Below, one piece after another: positions 1 through 5,191 of a stretch of DNA of 7,311 nt. The stretch is from an archaeon. GTDB taxonomy: Archaea > Nanobdellota > Nanobdellia > Woesearchaeales > JAHJEM01. Every line of letters starts with the position of its first letter. The first letter of the stretch is position 1. Below the pieces are notes generated by a model. The model saw only the letters and a list, made by a program, of their open reading frames with translations. It searched no databases and was not told the DNA's origin. Location: the NCBI GenBank assembly GCA_020057445.1, contig JAGVFV010000094.1, positions 1 through 7,311 on the forward strand, in the 5' to 3' direction. The position numbers and the translations under genes were made by a program.

Positions 1-1
1 C

Positions 2-1228
2 TGGGATGTGGAAGTCTACGGATTGTCATATGAAGAACTCCAATCCGTCCTTGGGAATCATGCGACACCAAACCTCGTGGGCAATTCTTTCGGCATTGTC
101 AAGCTTCGCATCGACGGGATGGACTACGACTTTAACATCCCAAGGACAGAGAACAAGATCGGCATCAAGCATACAGATTTCGATGTGCAGCTCAGACCAG
201 ACCTCACCCCGCGAGAAGCAGCGGAACGCCGCGACCTCACCATCAATTCCATGTTTGTCAATCTTGCAGACATGCTGCTTCATGATCCGTATCATGGTTT
301 TGAAGACTTACAAGAAGGTACACTTCGCCACACATCTGCAAAATTCGCAGAAGACCCTTTGCGCGTGCTTCGTATCATGCAACTCCTGCCACGCAAGGGA
401 AAGACAGTGGCTCCAGAGACACTTGCACTTTGCCAATCCCTTTCGCCAGAGTTCTCAACACTTGCAAAAGAGCGCGTCTATGAAGAATGGAACAAGCTCC
501 TCTTCAAGAGTGAGAGGCCATCCAAAGGATTACAGTTTCTCGTTGACAGCGGATGGATCGAGCACTTCCCGGAACTTGGACAATTGCGCTATGTCGGACA
601 GAATCTCGCACACCACCCTGAAGGAAACGTATGGAACCACAACCAGCTTGTCATCGACGCGGCCGCGGCACTTCGAGCGCATCTTCCAGAAGAATGGAAG
701 CTCGCATACATGTACGGCGCGCTGCTGCACGATGCGGGGAAAGCCCTGACGACACAGGCTGACCTCACTTCCCACGGGCATGAATCCGCAGGAATACCTC
801 TCGCAAGACAATTCATGCAAAGGCTGACCAATGAATACGATATTACCTCGAAAGTCATAAAGCTCGTCGGGGCGCACGGACGGCCATGGCAACTGTACGA
901 ATCCAGCGCACCAAAGCCAGCATGGAAAAGGCTCCACAACGAAGTCCCGCTTCACATCATCGCCTACCTCTCAAAAGCAGACAGCTCAGGACGCCTCGGA
1001 TATTCCCTATCACAACCCCACGGGCCGTCAGAACGGGCACTTGCTTACTACGAAGAATTCGGCCCTGAAAAGATACCCGCGGTCCTCAACGGAGACGACA
1101 TCATAGCCCTTGGCGTTCCGGAAGGAAGACGGGTCGGAGAACTCCTGCGACATGCCTATGACGTACAGATAGAGGAAGGGATCTCTGACAAGGAAATCCT
1201 GCTCGAAAGAATAAAGGAGACATTATGA
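2..1228 (+). CDS. cca: Class II CCA-adding tRNA nucleotidyltransferase with HD domain (5'-truncated by window edge)
   Basis: This enzyme adds or repairs the 3' CCA end of tRNAs in the cytoplasm, using CTP and ATP. The reading frame is open to the left edge, so the N-terminus is missing. The first visible residues, WDVEVYG, are the end of the class II nucleotidyltransferase motif A; the Asp codon at 5-7 is the second carboxylate of DxD. Numbering from the GTG at 8, the RRDLTIN motif lies at 74-80, DPYHGFEDL at 93-101 and EDPLRVLR, the neck motif that helps template base choice, at 115-122. An HD phosphohydrolase domain follows, with a conserved His near 203-211, HDAGK at 241-245, HGHES at 256-260 and D325. 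The C-terminal GDDIIALG and GRRVGELL motifs are typical of the family. Spacing around EDPLRVLR and the HD domain resemble E. coli Cca. Archaea normally use the unrelated class I enzyme. Poly(A) polymerase or A-adding activity cannot be excluded. The stop overlaps the next start (ATGA). Confidence 0.9.
   Translation, partial: WDVEVYGLSYEELQSVLGNHATPNLVGNSFGIVKLRIDGMDYDFNIPRTENKIGIKHTDFDVQLRPDLTPREAAERRDLTINSMFVNLADMLLHDPYHGFEDLQEGTLRHTSAKFAEDPLRVLRIMQLLPRKGKTVAPETLALCQSLSPEFSTLAKERVYEEWNKLLFKSERPSKGLQFLVDSGWIEHFPELGQLRYVGQNLAHHPEGNVWNHNQLVIDAAAALRAHLPEEWKLAYMYGALLHDAGKALTTQADLTSHGHESAGIPLARQFMQRLTNEYDITSKVIKLVGAHGRPWQLYESSAPKPAWKRLHNEVPLHIIAYLSKADSSGRLGYSLSQPHGPSERALAYYEEFGPEKIPAVLNGDDIIALGVPEGRRVGELLRHAYDVQIEEGISDKEILLERIKETL
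1213..1219 (+). promoter_or_regulatory. Shine-Dalgarno site for the lytic transglycosylase gene
   Basis: AAAGGAG lies inside the last codons of the CCA enzyme gene, five bases before the ATG at 1225. It supports that start and suggests the two genes are translated from one transcript through the ATGA overlap. Confidence 0.7.
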
Positions 1229-2133
1229 CTGACGATTCGTTAGAAGAAAAAGTAAACGAAGGGCGACGCGACTTCCTTAAACTGACGGGAAGTACTCTTA
1301 CCTACTTATTCTTAGGATCAGCGCTAGAATCACTCTCTGCAATTCCTGCAGAAGCAGCACGAAGAAAAAAGAAATCACCACGTCATAATCTTCCTCATGT
1401 CCATCGCAACTATGCAAAAATACCAATCCCAAAACTTAGTTATGCACCTCTTGTGAAGGAACCAAATCTCTCTCGAGTCAGTGTTGCTGACAATAATACT
1501 GACATCGGACGCATGCAAAGGGCACTGCGCTTCCGAAACATAACTGACGCCGTCGAGAGACGTTATGGAATCCCAAAGGACTATTTACTCGGCATGATCT
1601 GTGTAGAATCGGAAGGAGACCCGACGCAGCCGAACAGCTCTGGTGATGGTGGTGCCGGACTCATCCACATGCAACCCTTACTTGCTTCAGCATACGGCCT
1701 CAAGATGATCACGAGCTCAAAGAGACTCAGAGATTTCCATCAAGGAAGGAAAATCAACAGAGCCATCGACAAGACTGACGCCGACCTCAAGGACCTCATC
1801 AAATACGACGAACGCTTCCACCCGATCAAGAACATCGATGCGGCAGCACGAATGATCTGCGATGCCTACGAAGAGACCCACAACTGGGACAAAGCGCTCA
1901 AACGCTACGCAGGACGCGGAAGCTATACAAAGAAGGTCAAAAAGTACGCGAAGAAGGCGCAGGATGCCGGATTCAAGCAGAAGATGAAAGCTGACTTCGC
2001 AAGACGAAACACTGGTGTCATGCTCCACGGAAGACAGATCACCTACATCTACTATCAAGGTGTGTTCTTCGAACAGAACAGGAACTACGGGCTTGATGCA
2101 TACAGGAAATTGCCTGCCTATCGTGTGCAATAA
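1225..2133 (+). CDS. Tat-exported lytic transglycosylase-like (SLT/GH23-type) protein
   Basis: Lytic transglycosylases cleave the MurNAc-GlcNAc glycan bond of peptidoglycan outside the membrane. The 302-residue product starts with a twin-arginine signal: GRRDFLKL at 13-20, a hydrophobic stretch at about 21-40 and an AEA site near 42-44, followed by a very basic patch, RRKKK (46-50). After a linker, the catalytic domain begins near 105 with YGIPKDYLLGMICVESEGDP (114-133). By family pattern E128 is the catalytic acid; E130 is the alternative. GAGLIHMQP (143-151) matches the GLMQIMP motif, with His at the usual Gln position, and SAYGL (155-159) follows. INIDAAAR-like sequence (NIDAAAR, 203-209), WDKAL (221-225) and RYAGRGSY (227-234) match the family's helical end. 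About 65 residues after this are unrecognised. The ATG is fixed by AAAGGAG and the 4-base overlap with the CCA gene. Codons are AT-richer in the first third than later. Family assignment is firm; the substrate in an archaeon is unknown. Confidence 0.82.
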   Translation: MTDDSLEEKVNEGRRDFLKLTGSTLTYLFLGSALESLSAIPAEAARRKKKSPRHNLPHVHRNYAKIPIPKLSYAPLVKEPNLSRVSVADNNTDIGRMQRALRFRNITDAVERRYGIPKDYLLGMICVESEGDPTQPNSSGDGGAGLIHMQPLLASAYGLKMITSSKRLRDFHQGRKINRAIDKTDADLKDLIKYDERFHPIKNIDAAARMICDAYEETHNWDKALKRYAGRGSYTKKVKKYAKKAQDAGFKQKMKADFARRNTGVMLHGRQITYIYYQGVFFEQNRNYGLDAYRKLPAYRVQ

Positions 2134-2142
2134 GGCCAGGAA

Positions 2143-2147
2143 TTTTT
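2143..2147 (+). terminator. Possible T-run terminator of the cca-transglycosylase unit
   Basis: A run of five T residues begins ten bases after the transglycosylase stop, in the narrow gap before the convergent gene, whose stop codon it overlaps. Archaeal RNA polymerase can end transcription at short T-runs without a hairpin. The run is short, so this is only a candidate. Confidence 0.3.
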
Positions 2148-4002
2148 ACTTCGCCTTCTTCAGCATGATCTTGCCTTCGTCCTGAAGCGCATCAATCAGG
2201 ATCTTCCCTATCTTGTTTTCCTTCGTCACACGGATCTCTCCTCTCTTCGATGAGTGCGCTGTCATGAGATAATCGCCATCCACCATGATGAACACGTCGG
2301 CATCAGCGCAAGACTCATCCAGGCGGAAGGTGATGTTCTTCTTGTTCAATGCTACCTCGTACTTCAAGACCTCACCTGTCTTTTCTTCAGTCTTTTTCTC
2401 AAGTTCGCGCACGTCAAGCGACAGGCCGTACTTCTTCTCAAGACCCAATATCGTCGCACCATTCTTGCCTATCAACAGAGGGATAATATCTGGAGGCACA
2501 TAGATCACTGCTTTCTGTCCCTGGATGATGTCCACGGCAATGTCTGGCGTGAATTCCTTCAGGTCCGCTTCGATGCTCTTCCTTGCTATCTCCTCTGCTG
2601 CGGATCCAGAGCGCTTTGCGATAGGTACGACGATCGTCTGCTCGCCATAAGAATACATCTCAAACTCGAGCTTTCCTGTCTCAAAATCATGCACAACGAC
2701 GACAGGACGGGCGAGGTCGGCCTCGATCATGCCTGAGGGCACCTTCACTTCAAGACTCAACGAGAACACCTTTGCGACGGATCCGTCCTTGATGAAGACC
2801 ACAGTGTCGATGATGTGAGGGATCACTCCCATCTCAATCCTTCCGATGAACCGCTGGATGGCATCGATCGGTGTTGTCGCATGAACGACGCCTACCATGC
2901 CGACGCCAGAGAGGCGAAGGTCTGCAAAGAGGCGGAAATCGTCGGTATTTCGCATCTCATCAAACAGCGTATAATCAGGCCTGGAAAGCAAGAGGATGTC
3001 CTGGATCTCCTGGGCGCTGCCTTGCGAAAGCGAAAGCTGCGTCACCTCGTCAGGAAGCACAAGATCCCTTGGCGCCTCGACTGTCTTTACCACCTTCTTC
3101 TTCTCGAGATAGAAAAGGGCGAGAGCTGTCGCAAATGTCGTCTTCCCGTGGCCAGGTGCGCCTGCGATGAGGATTCCTTCTGCCTTCTTCTCGATCCTTT
3201 CCCTCAACTTATCAGTAAGATGATACTCGCTAAGTGTCAAGCTCTTCACAGGATGGACTGCAGTCACCTCATACCCGTCAGAAAATGGCTGCCGGACGAT
3301 CACGATGCGATACTTGCCGAGCTGGATGATGGTCGAACCCCTCCTGTCATACTCGATGAATCCGTCATCATGCGCCTTTGTCTCCTTGATGATCTCCTTT
3401 GAAAGATTCTGCAGGAAATCATGATCAAGAATATCGCTTCCGATCTCGACATACTCCCACTTGCCAGGCCTTCCTTTCTTCGCCTTCGGGGTCGTGCCTT
3501 CGCGCAGGTGCACGGACATCGTCTCACTGTCAAAATACTTCTCAAGGATGATCGTCTTTTCCAGCTCCTCGAACTCTATGAAGATGACTTCGATACCCTT
3601 GCTCTCAGCGACAAGGCACTGCACCTTATCTCCTGTAAGCAGTGTCCCTTTTTCCGTGCTTGCAAGATCACGGATGAGCGAGTCGATCTCGCCAGTCTTC
3701 GCATGCTTGATCTCAAAATCGCCAGGACGTGCACCCTTGAACGACAACATCATCTTCTTCTCTACCGCAAGCTCGCGCACCTTCTTTATCTCCTCAAGAC
3801 CCTGCAGGCCTATCTCTCTTCCCCTGTTCGCCTGCGCCTCGAGTTCAGCGATGACTGCCTCGTGGATGATGATCTCCTTCGGGACGATGGTCCCGTCAGC
3901 GATCTTCTGCGAGACGATGCCTTCGACGATCACAGACGTGTCAGGGATGAGCTTTTCCACATGCTTCATCCTCTTCGCATCAGCGCTGATTTCCTTCTTC
4001 AT
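2146..4002 (-). CDS. PIN domain / PilT-type ATPase / KH domain fusion protein (PINA-like)
   Basis: This is the archaeal PIN-ATPase-KH protein, related to Sulfolobus PINA, which has been described as a hexameric DNA-dependent ATPase and helicase; its cellular role is not settled. Numbering from the upstream GTG at 4011, the PIN domain occupies about 20-150, with the expected acidic set D24 (IPDTSV), E56 (VIAELE), D110 (EID) and D128 (LTGD). A PilT/secretion-type ATPase follows at about 225-410: Walker A GAPGHGKT (284-291), Walker B-like YTLFDE (347-352) and a conserved VVHAT (375-379). A KH domain near 500-540 carries the GKNG loop (515-518). All key residues are present. The preferred start is the ATG at 4002, giving 618 residues, because a TATA box lies about 27 bases upstream and predicts a leaderless message; the GTG at 4011 would probably lie before the transcription start. 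No signal peptide is seen. It follows the TrmB-like gene but has its own promoter. Confidence 0.93.
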   Translation of the reverse strand: MKKEISADAKRMKHVEKLIPDTSVIVEGIVSQKIADGTIVPKEIIIHEAVIAELEAQANRGREIGLQGLEEIKKVRELAVEKKMMLSFKGARPGDFEIKHAKTGEIDSLIRDLASTEKGTLLTGDKVQCLVAESKGIEVIFIEFEELEKTIILEKYFDSETMSVHLREGTTPKAKKGRPGKWEYVEIGSDILDHDFLQNLSKEIIKETKAHDDGFIEYDRRGSTIIQLGKYRIVIVRQPFSDGYEVTAVHPVKSLTLSEYHLTDKLRERIEKKAEGILIAGAPGHGKTTFATALALFYLEKKKVVKTVEAPRDLVLPDEVTQLSLSQGSAQEIQDILLLSRPDYTLFDEMRNTDDFRLFADLRLSGVGMVGVVHATTPIDAIQRFIGRIEMGVIPHIIDTVVFIKDGSVAKVFSLSLEVKVPSGMIEADLARPVVVVHDFETGKLEFEMYSYGEQTIVVPIAKRSGSAAEEIARKSIEADLKEFTPDIAVDIIQGQKAVIYVPPDIIPLLIGKNGATILGLEKKYGLSLDVRELEKKTEEKTGEVLKYEVALNKKNITFRLDESCADADVFIMVDGDYLMTAHSSKRGEIRVTKENKIGKILIDALQDEGKIMLKKAK

Positions 4003-4025
4003 GTGTTCCACAGAGTGTCATTTTG

Positions 4026-4033
4026 TTTATAAA
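4026..4033 (-). promoter_or_regulatory. TATA box for the PIN-ATPase-KH gene
   Basis: TTTATAAA, centred about 27 bases upstream of the ATG at 4002. It starts one base beyond the stop codon of the TrmB-like gene (TAG, 4037-4035). The spacing predicts transcription starting at or within a few bases of the ATG, that is a leaderless mRNA. No clear Shine-Dalgarno site is present. Confidence 0.6.
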
Positions 4034-4034
4034 T

Positions 4035-4784
4035 CTAATGATGCCCGATAGTCCATATGCTGTTGAAGAATTGCTCAAAAGAAGAGGCAAGCGCGATGTT
4101 GTGGATAAGTATCTGAACCGGATTCTCCCCGTATGCCATGAGCAGGATCCTGCTTCTGGAGATGGCTATCGATGACGGTGTGATTCCATCAACGAATCTA
4201 ATTTGTGTCAATCTGTATGGTTTCAGCAGATCCGTGATTTGCTTCTGGTTGATATTATAGATCAATCTTGTCTTTATCCCCTTCTTTTCATTATCCTCAT
4301 GAAAATTCCGTATGGAATTCTTCATGGCGGTCGTTAGGGCGCTGTTCGATCCAAAGACCAGATATTCATTGCCTTTTTGCAGATCGGCGATAAACTCGTC
4401 ACGAGCTGTTTTGAATCCTCTATTTCCTTGGAACAATGTCGCTTCCGACAATTCATGGAGCAATGTCCGCTTTTTCTGAAGGTAAGGAAGAAGTTTTTCT
4501 ATCTCTTTTTTTTCACACAGCAACTGAGATATCTTATTGTCAGTAAATTCCAAGATTTTTTTTGGATCTGCAGTTTGGAAGTATTTGACATTATTCCTGA
4601 TGATGTGGGATATGAGTCCTTTCTGTTCAAGCCGCTCTAAAATCAGGTACACCTTTGAGCTGCTCACTTGGGATTTATCTATAATTCCCCCTGTTGATGA
4701 CAATCCGAGATCCAAGAGTGCAAGATACACCTTGAGCTCCCCGGAAGTCAACCCTGCCCTCTCAAGTATATGCATCTCATCCAT
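4035..4784 (-). CDS. TrmB-family transcriptional regulator
   Basis: The 249-residue product has the TrmB layout. An N-terminal winged helix (about 8-72) begins GLTSGELKVYLALLDLG, and its recognition helix falls near SSSKVYLILERLEQKG (41-56). The DPKKIL segment (73-78) leads into a coiled-coil-like stretch at about 80-112. A C-terminal ligand-sensing domain (about 115-249) includes YLVFGSN (141-147), TRLIYN (172-177), ITPSSIAI (201-208) and the closing FEQFFNSIW (236-244). Such proteins bind DNA as dimers and often respond to sugars or other metabolites in archaea; the ligand here is unknown. The ATG at 4784 comes 12-13 bases after the predicted transcription start of the shared promoter, with no obvious ribosome site; an in-frame ATG at 4775 is possible. 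The gene diverges from the small gene at 4870, its most likely target together with itself. Hand counts of 60-base stretches are often 28-37% GC, below the neighbouring genes. Confidence 0.88.
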   Translation of the reverse strand: MDEMHILERAGLTSGELKVYLALLDLGLSSTGGIIDKSQVSSSKVYLILERLEQKGLISHIIRNNVKYFQTADPKKILEFTDNKISQLLCEKKEIEKLLPYLQKKRTLLHELSEATLFQGNRGFKTARDEFIADLQKGNEYLVFGSNSALTTAMKNSIRNFHEDNEKKGIKTRLIYNINQKQITDLLKPYRLTQIRFVDGITPSSIAISRSRILLMAYGENPVQILIHNIALASSFEQFFNSIWTIGHH

Positions 4785-4792
4785 TTTGTATA

Positions 4793-4851
4793 TTACTACT
4801 CACTTAGGGGGAGAGAATATATAAATACTTGTTGTTTTATATTAGTGGTAA
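4793..4851. promoter_or_regulatory. Candidate TrmB operator: inverted repeat flanking the shared TATA box
   Basis: TTACTACTCA (4793-4802) and TTAGTGGTAA (4842-4851) form an imperfect inverted repeat, 8 of 10 matching. Its centre, 4822, coincides with the centre of the TATA element. Each arm covers the predicted transcription start of one of the two divergent genes, about 25 bases from the TATA centre, so a dimeric regulator bound here could block both. This is an inference from symmetry and position. Confidence 0.4.
4818..4827 (+). promoter_or_regulatory. TATA box of the small divergent gene, probably also used on the minus strand
   Basis: TATATAAATA, preceded by a purine-rich GGGGGAGAGAA that could serve as a B-recognition element. 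It predicts plus-strand transcription from about 4847. On the minus strand the same bases read TTTATATA (4825-4818), also an archaeal TATA form, predicting a start near 4797 for the TrmB-like gene. No other good TATA box is visible in the 79-base gap. Confidence 0.65.
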
Positions 4852-4857
4852 CAGATT

Positions 4858-4862
4858 GGAGG
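4858..4862 (+). promoter_or_regulatory. Shine-Dalgarno site that decides the small gene's start
   Basis: GGAGG ends one base before the ATG at 4864, too close for normal use, but seven bases before the in-frame ATG at 4870. The latter is therefore preferred. Confidence 0.65.
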
Positions 4863-4869
4863 TATGAAC

Positions 4870-5181
4870 ATGGGACTACCGATAGAAAAAAAGGCATTAC
4901 CATCAGAGACTTCGGCTGAACTTGAACAACGCATCGATACAGAACTTCGTTCTGAAGGATTCAAAAGCGAAATGACTCTAGATGCAGGAGACAAACGCAT
5001 ACGATTATATGAAGGACATGGCGAAGCTGCGATCGTCTTGGTTTCAAAAGACCTGAAGACAAAGATTCCATTTCGAAATCAGTGGACTGAAGATCCTCAT
5101 AGGGTTGATGCATGCGTATATTACGTAGGACGATCAGTTGAGGAATACGCATCTCGCGTGATCGCCAACATGTTTCATTGA
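4870..5181 (+). CDS. Small uncharacterised protein divergent from the TrmB-like regulator
   Basis: I do not recognise this protein. It has 103 residues from the ATG at 4870 (105 if the ATG at 4864 is used). The N-terminal third is charged and probably helical (SAELEQRIDTELRSEG). The middle looks like a beta-rich core (RIRLYEGHGEAAIVLVS), followed by DLKTKIPFRN and a C-terminal VEEYASRVIANMF helix. There is no signal peptide or membrane segment and a single Cys (in DACVYY). It may be a small soluble alpha/beta protein. Reality as a gene is supported by a good TATA box, a GGAGG site at proper spacing, a fit between two convergent or divergent neighbours and an ordinary amino-acid composition. 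Its position opposite the regulator suggests it is controlled by it. Its base composition is lower in GC than the large flanking genes, like the regulator's. Confidence 0.75.
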   Translation: MGLPIEKKALPSETSAELEQRIDTELRSEGFKSEMTLDAGDKRIRLYEGHGEAAIVLVSKDLKTKIPFRNQWTEDPHRVDACVYYVGRSVEEYASRVIANMFH

Positions 5182-5191
5182 CACATTCCGG

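Noticed and set aside
6..749. Long plus-strand frame overlapping the CCA enzyme gene
   Set aside because: It lies in another frame of a gene whose motifs are unmistakable, and its composition (many Ser, Thr, Cys, Arg) has no family pattern.
4003..4011. GTG start at 4011 for the PIN-ATPase-KH gene
   Set aside because: It lies about 19 bases from the TATA centre, likely before the transcript starts; the ATG at 4002 fits a leaderless message better.
3421..4032. About 200-codon plus-strand frames opposite the PIN-ATPase-KH gene
   Set aside because: They are antisense to a fully conserved PIN domain, and have no ribosome site or recognisable motif; they follow from the codon bias of the real gene.
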